The position numbers and the translations under genes were made by a program. A stretch of DNA of 64,000 nt from Caprella mutica. Taxonomy: Eukaryota; Arthropoda; Malacostraca; Amphipoda; Caprellidae. A model generated the notes under the pieces. The model ran no database searches and was not told the origin of the DNA. It saw only the letters and a program-made list of their open reading frames with translations. Location: the NCBI GenBank assembly GCA_947561585.1, contig CANNZV010003195.1, positions 1-64,000 on the forward strand. Direction: 5' to 3'. Shown one piece after another: positions 22,020-33,310 of the stretch (the first letter of the stretch is position 1; each line of letters starts with the position of its first letter).

Positions 22020-22510
22020 TTAAAGCTACTCCGTGAATGCAATCACTATCCAAGGAATGTGACGAAGAAGGTCACAATCATCGATGGCTGCACTCACGTA
22101 TGGAAGAGGAAAATGAAGAGGTGTTACAGTTTTCTGTGTTATTTCTCGTTTTACTTTTTCATTAAAATAAAAATATTTTTTAAATAGATAAGCTCCATTA
22201 ATAAATAATCCTAATAATAATTTTTTTCTTTCATTTTGAGAATTTTATATTCCTTTCTTAGTTTACTTTATTTCTAATATATTTGTATGATGCAATCATT
22301 CTTTGTATTTCATCATATAATGTTGTTTGTTGTATCCGCTAGTTTGTTGTACTACACACTTCATGATTATTTAATGACCTGTCACGCCCCTACATATACA
22401 TATATTTGATGTTAAGCAGTAATAAACTGCAAAAGGGTCGGACTGATATTGGACTAGAGGGGCGTCAAACTAATGGTATTGTCGAGCCAATGAATAGTAA
22501 CCCTATGAGT
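22020..22510 (-). mobile_element. Dispersed repeat B, copy 2 (longest)
   Basis: Reverse-complement relative of 11413-11780, but longer. Its low-coordinate end (ctactccgtgaatgcaatca) matches the separate fragment at 61408. The high-coordinate end gaatagtaaccct is shared by copies 1 and 3. The words tagtttgttgta and cacttcatgattatttaatg are diagnostic. No open frame. Confidence 0.6.
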
Positions 22511-22783
22511 TTAACTAAGACCTCGTAGTTGAAGAGCTTAACCCAAGCACTGTCCTCTTAAACTGCAAGTAGTTTGAAAAAATGGTTAACATGTAAAAAT
22601 TAAAAAAATCCTTAATCCAAATTACAACAGTTCGGGGCCTAAGGGACGCCACCCCCTTCTTTCCCATTCACCAAAGACAGCTAACGGATAGAGCCCTTGG
22701 GTGCTAAGTTTTAAAATCACGGTATGTTGCTAGGTACCGAGTTTATTTATGGAAAACAATCAAATAATTCATACCTATCTATA

Positions 22784-22921
22784 GGGTAAGTTCTGAGTTA
22801 TCGGACTGTTCCAGATTTACGAATGAGTAAAAAAGGTTAAAATGAGAGTTAAATTAATAGTTATAATATATTCGCTTACTTGCTCAAAAATATGGAACCG
22901 TTCGATAATCGGAACTTATCC
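22784..22921. mobile_element. TA-flanked palindromic MITE
   Basis: Ends gggtaagttctgagttatcg and gttcgataatcggaacttat. TA at 22782-22783 and 22922-22923. Counterpart of 16705-16838 in the other palindrome arm. Confidence 0.75.
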
Positions 22922-24059
22922 TAATTAGTCAGGTACCTAAAGTGTAAATAACTAATCAATATTCTTAAATTCAAATATTTATTTAAATTTACATCTCAAT
23001 TGAATAACTGAACTATAATAAACAATGAATTCAATCAATCATACCTAAAAATGCTATCATTATCACTCAATATATTACAAATCTTCATTCAAATAACGGT
23101 CACAATAATACATCTTTTTATCCATACTATGTGATAAGCCTACCTAATTGGATTTTAATATTATATTAATGTTTCTTTTAGAAACACAAAAGTGATCAAA
23201 CTGTATGATTCTTATAGATAATCAAAATTCATATCCTATAATAATTTTATATGTCAGTTCAATATTATAATATAATTTAAGTATAATAATATACATTCCT
23301 ATTATTTGACAATGCTTAGTTTTCTGCAGTTCAAGGCTCATAAATAATTTTTTAAACATACGGTAGGTAGCTACTGATAGGGGGGGGGGTGTGAAATGAA
23401 TGAAGGGTGGGGGATCTGTACGTAAACACTGATATACAGTTTGGGGAAAATAATTTGGCAATAAATGATAACAGAGAGAAAAAATAACCTATTTAACTGT
23501 GTACTTCTATTCCTCTATACACTTATATTTTTTTACAACTAAATACAATACATTTGTGTTAATATATAGTTAAATTTCAGCGTATTAGTCACTGGTCATT
23601 CTTCATATCCGTGAATGTATGTGTATATATGTTTGTTCTCAGAAGATCACTCACACTAGTGGACTTACAAGTTTATTTCTCAATCACTCTCTATTGTATT
23701 CAAGATTTAAAACACTGATCGATTGACTGTCAAAGAAAATGTTGACTTTATGACTTAGTATACTAGCTCGTGATTATAAGGAATAAATATCTTTTTAAAT
23801 TTCATATTATACCGATAACGCTATAAATAGTGTAAAAATATTGAACTTCAAATTATTTTCGGTCATAGAAGTTTATTGAAAGATACAAATGCAGTTGAGT
23901 AGTTAGTTACTCGTTAGGTACATAGAAACACTATTTTGGATAGTAGAAATTACCTTGCTACATTAGTTAGTTAATTACTAAATATGTACATAGATACTAT
24001 AATCAGGTATAAGTAAGTTAGGGACCTACATACACCAATTGGGATATTATTAGGTACCT

Positions 24060-24475
24060 AGATCATATAGTTTGGGGTACGGTCAAGAGCCCCCCGGTCA
24101 TGAGCCCTCCTAGGTCATAAGCCCCCTCCCCCCCGGTCAGGAGCACCCTCTCCCTGTTTTTTTAATCCTTATTTATCTAGTTAAACAAATGAAGAACTAC
24201 TTAGATAGAAATAACTGAGAGTTGCTAATGTAGTTTGTTGTATCCGCTAGTTTGTTGTACTGCACACTAAATGATTATTTAATGACCTGGCAGGAGTATT
24301 GGGGGGGGGGGGGGGTTGTGGCACGCCCCCCTATGTACATATATTTGTTGTTAAATCAGATAGAATCTGTAAAAGTGTCGGACTAATGTCGCGTCGGACT
24401 AAGTAGTAGTCGGACTAATGAGGCGTCGAACTAATGGTGCGTCGGACTAATGAATAGTAACCCAGAATAGATTAG
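24060..24475 (-). mobile_element. Repeat B copy 3 with adjoining C/G-rich micro-repeats
   Basis: From 24230 it matches repeat B in reverse (tagtttgttgtatccgctag, then gaatagtaaccc at the end) and includes a run of about 14 G at 24301. The last 100 bp repeat the motif gtcggactaatg five times with small changes. Just to the left, 24080-24150 holds four copies of a C-rich motif around ggtcatgagcccc. Confidence 0.55.
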
Positions 24476-24787
24476 TACTTATTTATTATCAACTTCAAAC
24501 TTCCTGACCGTATTATTTCGTAAATAGTAATTGCAAATATTCTTTAATCTATTGGTTCCTAAGTATACATAATATAAATATAAATATAATATAAATAATT
24601 TCCATCAGTACAAAAAATCTTCAATTCAAATATTTAAACCAATAGGAAGGTATTCTTCGTCAATTAGTTATTAAGAGATATTATAATATTCAAACATTGG
24701 TCTAGGTAGCTAACTGAATTAAGTATTTTGTATTGCGTTGCGCTATCAGTGCTCAGCTGTAAAATATTTAATAAATTGACATAGGTA

Positions 24788-24968
24788 GTGGGTTAAGTTA
24801 CTAATTATCGGTCAGTTCCACATTTTCGGTCATATATATAATTGGTATCCTGATAATTATCACTAATACCTATTAAAATAAAGAGTATATAATATATTTT
24901 ATTGGAATGTATATTTTTTCTCTTTTGTCTGAAAATGTGGAACTGTCCAATATTTCGTAACTTACCCC
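24788..24968. mobile_element. Palindromic MITE, sixth copy
   Basis: Left end gggttaagttactaattatc with cagttccacattttcgg. Right end gaaaatgtggaactgtccaa then tttcgtaacttacccc. TA lies just left of the first bases. Same family as 3444-3846. Confidence 0.68.
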
Positions 24969-26819
24969 AGATAACCATGAATTCGTAGACATATTTGATA
25001 ATGACGTATGGTACAGTATATATATCAGAATAAGTTTTATAAACTCCCTTTTTTTATGAAAGATTCATTCATGTAGGTAGTACCTATTCAAATTTGAATG
25101 TATTTTGAAGCTTATGAAATTGACGTGAAAAAGTGGCACTAACTAACATAGCTACATACAAGTTAAATGTATCGTTAAAATGAGAGTAGTGGAGTAATGG
25201 AATGATGAATATATTAAGGTACGTAATACATTTAATAATGAGGATACAAGTACTATTGAAGAAATATAATTTAATTTTTCAGTGTATAGCTTATGTGTGA
25301 TCAAGGTTTAAAGATAAATAATTATTATTGCCTTGTCAAGAAAAAGTTAGTTTTTATTGCAAAAATTGAATACCATCTGACAAACTGTTACCTAGGTAAT
25401 ACTAATATTACTAAACCTCAAAAATTATATCGTACACGCAAAATTGAAAGAAATACAATTTCTTACATATGTACCTAGCTAACTATGAAGCTTATTACTT
25501 TACCTGAACCTAATAATAGAATAAAAAAACATTGCACATCAACCTAGCTCATTCAAAAATGTAAAAATTATAAACTTCCATAGTTGAAAATAATTTAGAA
25601 CTTAAATATATTTTCTAATTAAAACCTAATATTTAACCATAGCTGGATGCAACACTAATAATTATAATACCTAATATTTTAATCATGAGTATAACGTGCG
25701 ATAAAATCGTCAGTGAAAGTGACTGTACAAGAACATTCGTACGTACATGTGCTCACGCCTTCAACTGAATCAAAACTAGACACGAAATTATTGCATTTGT
25801 TATATACTATTTTGTTATAAATAAATTAAATAAATTAGCAGTTAACAAAGAAATATTAGTACATACTTTGATTGTAGATTTGTTTTCTCAGTGTACCTAT
25901 CATTCACTACCTTTTTCCTTGTATATTGTCAACCCCTTTCCCTACCTTATATTTGTCTTTTGAGCGTATTTATATTATTAATAAATAATAAATACCCACT
26001 ATTATTCGATACGAAAATAGCATTATAATATTGCAGTATTTTTATTTATTATTGGATATTTATCATTCTAACATTACCATTTATTTTTAATCACTTTTTC
26101 TTTGCATTACATTACTGAAATTTTGAAACCTAGTTTTCTCAGATACCTAGGTTTAGAATAATCAATATTTCAATGCATCAAAAGATGACTAGTGTCATTG
26201 TCACTATGCACTAAACATATTTTAATTACTTAAACTGATTCATTATATTTATATTATTTTTATCTTACCTAATTCATTTCGAAATTATCAGTAAATGCAA
26301 CACGTTATTATTACCATATCAATGATTAGGTAGATTGAAGATATATATACCTACTGAAAAGTAATCGATAAATTATTGGTTGCTAAATTAGTATCTATAA
26401 ATAGTTGAATACATCCAGAACCTATAAGTTTCAGTAAATATATCAAAATAGTATTATTGCTGCACTAACAGTAGGTAGTAAACTATTGAATATTACGATG
26501 ATATTTTATTAAAAATAATTATAGTTTGATATATATATAAATGAGAAATAATAGTGTTTGTATTTTGTTATTAATGAATGAGTAACAAAAGGTAGTAATT
26601 GTTTTGTGTTCGTGCTTTTAAATTACTTCATGATGAGCAATTAGGTATTAGGTACCAGCTTATAATGTTAATTGAATTATTGCTAATGCTCATTACGTAA
26701 CTAATGACTGTAATTTTTTTTAATATATGTACGATTGCAGAATAGTTGGGTATCCATTTACATAACCAACTTCACCTCCTAATCGATAGATAGATGGATA
26801 TCCCCCCCCCCCTCCGCCT
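24969..26819. other. Intergenic; contains dispersed repeat C (25690-25960)
   Basis: AT-rich. The part 25690-26600 resembles 21100-22000 in the same order (gtgactgtac near the left, attactgaaattttgaaacc further on), so it is another partial copy of the large repeat that forms the palindrome arms. A C tract lies at 26802. No gene was recognised. Confidence 0.5.
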
Positions 26820-27130
26820 GCCCAGGAGACTGTAGATTATTGAGAGGACAAGTTGGGTAACTACACACACAACTTTACCTAAATATCATTGACTGAATCA
26901 GTGAGAAGTGAAGTTGTGGAACGACACACACTACTTCACCGCAATAGAATACTGCTTTAATGTGAGCGGTGTAGTTGAGTGAGAACACACATAGGTTCAC
27001 TGTTTGAGATATTTCCTATTAGTTTAGAAGTACAGTTGGGTAAGAATGCACCTAACTTTACCGTAGAGGAAAAGCTTCAATTCGTGGAGAGCGACACTTC
27101 GTAGTTACCCAACTTTACCTCTCTACCCTC
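26820..27130. repeat. Diverged 61-bp tandem repeat, four copies
   Basis: The word agttg(g/t)g(g/t)(t/a)a recurs at 26851, 26912, 26973 and 27034, exactly 61 bp apart. Each unit is itself a weak hairpin: AAGTTGGGTAA, then an ACACACA spacer, then AACTTTACC. Copies differ at many sites but keep the pairing. Confidence 0.7.
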
Positions 27131-27174
27131 CATATACAAATTAAATGAGAAGAAATGAAGAAAGAAATGAAGTG

Positions 27175-27247
27175 GTGTTTCCGGGTCTTGAACCAGCATC
27201 TTGTTGACTCTTGCTTACGAAGCTAACCACTCGACCATCCAGGACAC
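27175..27247 (-). other. tRNA-like sequence (SINE head or tRNA relic)
   Basis: On the minus strand this 73-nt stretch has an A-box-like TGGTCGAGTGGTTAG and a B-box-like GGTTCAAGACCC at roughly tRNA spacing, and outer bases GTGTCC/GGAAACAC that partly pair. The anticodon and T stems are not well formed, so a working tRNA gene is unlikely. No poly-A or SINE body was identified downstream. Confidence 0.45.
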
Positions 27248-27383
27248 AGTAGAAGTAGGATTTTTAATGAACTTTATCCAATATGATAACTCAAGTTTAT
27301 CTTTAGGTTACCATTGATAAATATAGTTCATTTATCATAGATTATTTCTTTTTTTCTTTTATAATCGTTTCTTTTATAATTTC

Positions 27384-27890
27384 TAGGGGATCAACTATTT
27401 ATCACTAATTACTGGAATATTCATTCAATATCCGTAGGGGATCAACAAACTTTCAGAAATTCTAGGAATATTACTTCAATATCGATAGGGGATCAACTAG
27501 TTTTCACTAATTCCTGGAATATTCCCGCGATATCGGAAAGGGATCAACTAATTTTCAGTTATACCTGGAATATTTTCTCGATATTGTTTTTGGATGAAGT
27601 AATTTTCACTAATCCTTGGAAATTCTCTCGATATCGTTTGGGATCACCTAATTATCATTAATTCCTGGAATATTCTCTCGATATCGTCAGGGGTTCAACT
27701 AATTTCACTAATTTCTGGAATATTTCCTCGATATCGCTAGGGGATCAACTAATTTTCAGTAATTCCTGGAATATTCCCCCGATATCGATAGGGATCAACT
27801 AATTATCACTAATTCCTGGAATATTCCCTCGATATCGTTAGGGGATCAAATTATTCTCACTAATCCCTGGATTATTCCTTTGATATCATT
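27384..27890. repeat. 51-bp minisatellite
   Basis: About nine to ten units marked by ggggatcaactaattttcac and attcctggaatattccctcg; the start word recurs at 27386, 27437, 27488 and 27539. Each unit ends with atatcg. Copies vary by small indels. A short inverted tail (atatcgagggaatattccgg) follows at 27915-27940. Each unit holds a GAATATTC dimer. Confidence 0.88.
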
Positions 27891-27945
27891 TTACGAAGGC
27901 AGATAATGAGGGAATATATAGATATCGAGGGAATATTCCGGAAAT

Positions 27946-28786
27946 ATCTCAATATTACCTAGGAATAATACAACTTTTAGTGTATTTAATAGTTGGGAAT
28001 AATATCCTTATTCATTTTAAAAGGATACATAACATTAATAATTTAACATGCTTAACATTTATTTAACATAAGATTTGAGCGAAAAAATCGGTCTCGAAAT
28101 CGGTTTTGGAAATTATGGTTTGAGGTATGAATAACAACTTAACAGTAGCTACTCCTTCCCAAATAATTAAATAATCATGAAGCCTACAACAAATTTGCAA
28201 ATGCAACAAATTACGTGACGGCCATTCATATTGAGAGTTAGAAATAGTCTCCATTCATTCCGAGACCGAATGAACATGACAGAATTTCCCAGACCGAAAT
28301 TTCTGAGACCGAAATTTCCGAGAGCGAAACTTCCGGCCTCCCCATTCTTTAATATAGACAAACTTTCAAAATGGATCTTTGCATACAAACATGTCACATT
28401 TCCACATCTAAAAAAATAATCGCTTTGAAACGTCTTATATTGTATTCCTGTACAGCTTAATCATTATAAAAGATAGCTAGTTCAACTTATTTGTTTATAT
28501 GTATAATGACCTCTATTATGCTTTTATGGTTTTGGAATACAGAATATAATTATGATTTTTTTTATAAATCCACAAAATCATTTTTTGAAAATTAAACAAG
28601 TGAAATTTAAAAAGTCACATGAGAAATTAGATAATGACCAAGAAAATGTAACTAGATTGGGAGCGTAACACATTTGCATTTCCGTTAATACCTCTCACGT
28701 CTGCGTAATTACAGCACTAATGAATGTTAATTATTCGAATTCTTCATGCGTTTTGGTTGCATGAATATGAAAGCGTCTACATTTTT
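27946..28786. other. Intergenic, nothing firm
   Basis: AT-rich. Around 28255-28330 a short motif, gaccgaaattt(c/a), repeats three or four times and opens short frames on both strands. No gene supported. Confidence 0.5.
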
Positions 28787-28790
28787 TTAA

Positions 28791-29323
28791 TAGTACTCTC
28801 CACTCTAAATTAAAATAAATGAAATTTCTTCAATTTTATAGAGTTAAGGTTATATAACATACATCATTTAACAGAAAAGAAATCGATCAAATAATATGTT
28901 CATAATTAATTAAGAAATTTTCAAATTCAACTTTCACTCTTTCTAAGATTCAATAGAAGAACAAGTCTGATGTCTAACTTAATTACCACGTGTTATCGTA
29001 AATTTAATGGTTATTAGGTATATAGGACAGGTTTTCTTTTGGGTGCCTAATGTTTTTTTTAGGGAAGTGGTATATTGATGGCGGTATAGGTAGCCATTTA
29101 TAGTATACATAAGAACTTTAATATAGTTTAGAATTTTTCAGAGATAATGGATCCTTTTTCTTCGCTTGAAATTCTGAGTTTAGAAGGGAAATCACAAGAA
29201 TGAGATTATGATATTATAATAAAAGTATACATAGATATAAATTTGAAATCGTTTACAGTTTAGTAATCAGTAACCTTAGTTCTAGTGAATAGGGTAATAC
29301 AAATATTATAGTGGAGGGGACCT
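28791..29323. mobile_element. TTAA-flanked element D, copy 1 (piggyBac-like MITE)
   Basis: TTAA at 28787-28790 and 29324-29327. Left terminus tagtactctccactctaa; right terminus, reverse-complemented, AGGTCCCCTCCACTATAA. TTAA target sites and short terminal repeats fit the piggyBac superfamily; there is no coding sequence. The interior matches 45261-45760 in reverse (for example gcctaatgttttttttaggg). Confidence 0.72.
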
Positions 29324-29327
29324 TTAA

Positions 29328-32243
29328 TTTCCTGTTAAAAAATGTGAAGTGAATTGTATTAGTTAGTTACACATCTTAATTTAGTCTATTATAAGTTATA
29401 ACGTACTTAATTACATTTTCGAGCCCCTTTCTTATAGAATATATTCTCAAATTAAAATTAACTCCAAGATCAAGAGGACGTTTACAAATAAACCTTAAAT
29501 TCAGCTGAAGATGTTACAATCATTTATTAATTTGGTAGCGTCGTGACGATATTATTTTGGGAGGTTGGTATTCCAGAGGAATTCTTAAGAAGTCCCTCAA
29601 GCGAGACAAAATCAAGCAACAAAATAAATGATCGTTGCATTGACAATTTAATGTAGGTTTAATTCGAGAAATAAAGTGAAGAAAAAAAGGAAAATATATA
29701 AGTCTGATATATTTACAATATCTGTTAAACTTTTCTAATTATTCGCGAATCTTTCAAGAGTATATTTATGTATTATATGAATTAACAGAGAGTCTAGAAC
29801 ATTTGTGTTTATAATTATTAAACATTGCGAAAAATTTACTACCGAGTCAACGTTAGCAATTCATGTAATGAACTGTCTTGAGATATTATACAATCTTTTT
29901 ATAGAAAATGAACACTGGATAATAACTAATAATCATTTAATTAAGTACCATTTCTTCAAAAAATAAAGGTTATAATAGAAATATGTTTTAAAGTAGAGAT
30001 CGTTTACTAAAAATCATAATTCCATTATTCTATAAATTAATTTGTTACTTTATAAAACAAATTTTAACCTTATTAAAATAATTCTTGGAATAACGTTAAT
30101 GTGAAACTTTGAAATTTATGTTGACATTGATACAACCCTGGCATAGAATTTAAAACCTCAACTGCCTAATCACAATCACGAAGCTGCAGATTCATTTTTC
30201 ACATCATTATTACTGTTTATCATGAAGCTCTGAGCATCCAATAATATATTCTTAGTATTGCTATCACGCGTGAATACTGAGAAATGAAATAATGATGGCG
30301 TGCGGGCAATTGATCGATGATAAAATGATCAGTTGATCACCTATCAACAAGGATACTATAAATCATTTTAAAATTGAATCGCTTAACGATAATGCTTGAA
30401 ATTTAATCTTTTTTCGTTACAATTCAATAAATATTTACTGTTATCGATTATTATTACATACTTTAAGCTGACTGTTCACTTTCAGACTGTGTTTACCTCT
30501 GATCTACAAGAAAAACTAAACACATTTGAGACCTAATAAACTGATCTGAAAGATGGCACAGGTAGTTAAGACGTCAGGAGCATATGGCACTGACTAGACA
30601 TGCTCTAATTAGTGCAATATTTCTGAGTGACAAGACAGATAGAGACGTACTAATCGCAATGAGATATTTTTCATGAATTTATATGATTATGGGTAGAAAT
30701 TAATATTAATATTTAACATCAATCTAGTTAAGTTCCTATCACAATATTGATTGTTACACATCGAAATAATTATATTTTGTAAATAACTTGAAAGGAAAAT
30801 TCATTCTCCTTCTACCGCTTACATTGTCTCAGGAATCTTATTTATCAGTCATATTCTGAATAAAATGAAATTTACATTTTTATTATCGGTATGCATGGAA
30901 TAAGAATAAAAAAACCTGTTTTTTCTATTTATGCAAGCTGTAAAGATAAATCAAACATCATATGTGTACATTATTACAAAGCTTCAGTAAGACCATTTCA
31001 ATTTTTTCTATTCAGTAACTATACCATTTTTGAAGAAAGTTCCAACATCGTATTTTATAAAGATCTGATTATTCCGTGGCATTTAGAGTGGAGGTTCTCA
31101 TTCATATTGAAAATTTACAACACATCTTCTTCAGAAAACAAAAAATACGATCTTTAACTATCATGAAATAAAATAAATAAAATATTTAAAAAATAAAAAA
31201 CTAGTTAATGGAAGAAAGAAACTGGATTGAGAACTATCTCTGTTGGTCCTCATAGGATAAACTTTTTAAAAAAATTATAAGAAAGTTCCCCCTAGTGATT
31301 TGGGAAGAAAATTACAATAAATAGAGCAGGAAACTGTTTCTTTTGTTAAATTTGCAAGACATTGAAGATGTTAACGTCTATGAGCAACTGCTAAATATTC
31401 ATTTATTTTATTTTAATAACATTTGAATACTGCATATTTTTGGAAATTAATGAATAATGATACTTATTACCGTAAATTCTTTTAAATGCGAATAGGTATT
31501 TTTCATTCAAAGTGGGTTTTAAATACAACCAATTGATTATCAAAGTGTTTACTTATAAAAATAAAATGACCTAATTATTTGTAATGTGATATAAAATAAA
31601 TAAATATGCTATTACCAGAAATTTGAACAGGCAATAGCAACCTAGAAAGGCATCACAGTTCAATGATATACCAATAAATAATATACTAATGATTGCGTTC
31701 TCTGAATAGAACAACTGCCACTGCATTCACTTACCGATCAGTATGTGATCTTGCGATGCATACATAGAGATAGATTTGATATTATATGTCTAACAATATA
31801 TAGTGTCATTTTTTCATAAAAAAAATAATTTGAACAATTCGCCCTGAATGTTCAATAATGTAACTTTGAGGCACATTCTGTATAATGAATTAAAATGATA
31901 ACATTTGTAAATATAGTGACAGTATAGTCGATTTTCGAAGGATAAGAAGAATGCACAAAAAAAAGTCATTTAAATTATTTAGTAAACTCTTATCTGTTGT
32001 AATTAACCAATCAAAAGAAGCAAAAATAGAATCACGTATGTTAAGTGAAACATTATATGCGAATTCATTCATATAATTATAACTGAAAGAGACGATCCTT
32101 GATACAAATTGAAAATATAAAATACCACTGTAATATAGAATAACATACCCTGATATACATGAACCTTGTGCTACTTCATTCCACAATATTTATACCCATG
32201 TTCAGATTAATTTAGCTCATTCAATTTTTCACTGGACGGGTGA
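29328..32243. other. Intergenic, nothing recognised
   Basis: Almost 3 kb of AT-rich sequence. The longest frames (30891-31157 +, 88 codons; 31890-32186 -, 98 codons) have no family resemblance or supporting signals. Confidence 0.45.
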
Positions 32244-32390
32244 ATGAGAGCTGCAAGATTTAGAGATCTCCGTAATGTTCGGATGTTAAGAAATCAGTGG
32301 GATGAAAACAGACTACAGGAAGCAATTGAAATAAATTCTAGAAGTTTAACTGAGATAGATCGACGAGATAGGCTATTGAAATATTTCTAA
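32244..32390 (+). CDS. Short charged ORF, 48 aa, unrecognised
   Basis: ATG at 32244, stop TAA at 32388-32390, with an in-frame stop directly upstream. The product is rich in Arg, Asp, Glu and Leu (starts MRAARFRDLRNVRML, ends DRRDRLLKYF), unlike the hydrophobic chance frames nearby, and reads as one long amphipathic helix. It could be a small gene, the tail of a gene entered by a splice site, or a fossil of a mobile element. I do not recognise the family. Confidence 0.3.
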   Translation: MRAARFRDLRNVRMLRNQWDENRLQEAIEINSRSLTEIDRRDRLLKYF

Positions 32391-32689
32391 TTCATTAGAA
32401 GACTTTAAATAGCATCAGATTATTTAACTGTTAAAGATATCCATTCTGTGAAAAAAAACATGACTTTGGCATAATATATTAGGAAATTCATATATTAATA
32501 ATTCATAATGCTGACTTATTTGTCATAGAGATATCAATTTCATTTCCTTGTATTTCATTTTTAATGATATGTTCCTGTTAAAATACGAAATTTCACTATT
32601 GAACCTAATAAAACAAATTGAAAATGCCACATCCATTCGTCTGTTTGTCAGCCTTTTCTTTAGAAACTCCAATAAATAGAGAAATCATT

Positions 32690-33310
32690 TCATCCACCTT
32701 CACGATCTCAAACTTTCCTTGCCATGCACCTTCACTTCCACCTACTTTGCTTCCCCACCATCTCACTTAGCTAACCTACAGTTGGCCCACCTTCTCTTCA
32801 CTCACTTTCACTTCCTCACCATTAAATCTCTATCTTTACTTTTCCCACCCACCGACAGTTCATCCATGTTCACTTCCCCCACCGATAGTTCCTCCACCTT
32901 CGCTTTCTCCACAGATAGTATCACAACTTCCAACCGCTGTCACTCACTACTACAGTATGAGGACGCACAAAAAAAAACACACGTTATCGTATACATATCT
33001 CCCACATACTTGTACCATCTTCTCTTACTCCACTTACACTTTTCCAACCTTTCCTTCTACACTTTCATTTTTACACCTTCATTGCTTCCACTTGCATTCA
33101 TCCCCTTCCCTTCTCCTCCTTACTTACATACTTCCTTCACTTACTATCACTCACTTCTAGATTAGACAAATTTTTCTTTCAACCTTCACTTTCCAACTTC
33201 CTCCATCTTCCCTTCTCCAGTTTCACTTCATCTTCACTGTATCCACCTTTCCTTACCACATTCTCATTTCTCCAACTGCACTGTATTTCCCTCACCTTCA
33301 CTTACTCTCC
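32690..33310. repeat. Pyrimidine-rich degenerate repeat
   Basis: About 620 bp of C/T-rich + strand built from loose repetitions of words such as ccaccttcacttt, cttcactttccaac and accgatagttc. The 148-codon + frame (32719-33165) is a product of the low complexity. No stable unit length; probably an old minisatellite or polypyrimidine tract. Confidence 0.75.

Larger units (their letters stand above)
11325..24050. repeat. Giant inverted repeat (palindrome) with nested insertions
   Basis: Sequence from 11325 rightward reappears reverse-complemented from 24050 leftward, with the centre near 19285. Examples: ctgactatagtatctatgta (11360) against the complement of tacatagatactataatcag (23987); cgctatcggtataatttgaa (15813) against the complement of 23800-23830; acttggtacctagcaacata (16899) against the complement of 22722-22741; and the transposase remnants at 18.1 and 20.7 kb. 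The arms are diverged by many substitutions and indels. Arm 1 has gained an LTR element at 11881-15790, and arm 2 a 399-bp element at 19889-20287. Without insertions each arm is roughly 3.7-4 kb. Confidence 0.8.

Noticed and set aside
32719..33165. 148-codon + strand ORF rich in Ser, Thr, Pro, Leu, Phe
   Set aside because: Product of a pyrimidine-rich degenerate repeat; no motif, and alternative frames are open too.
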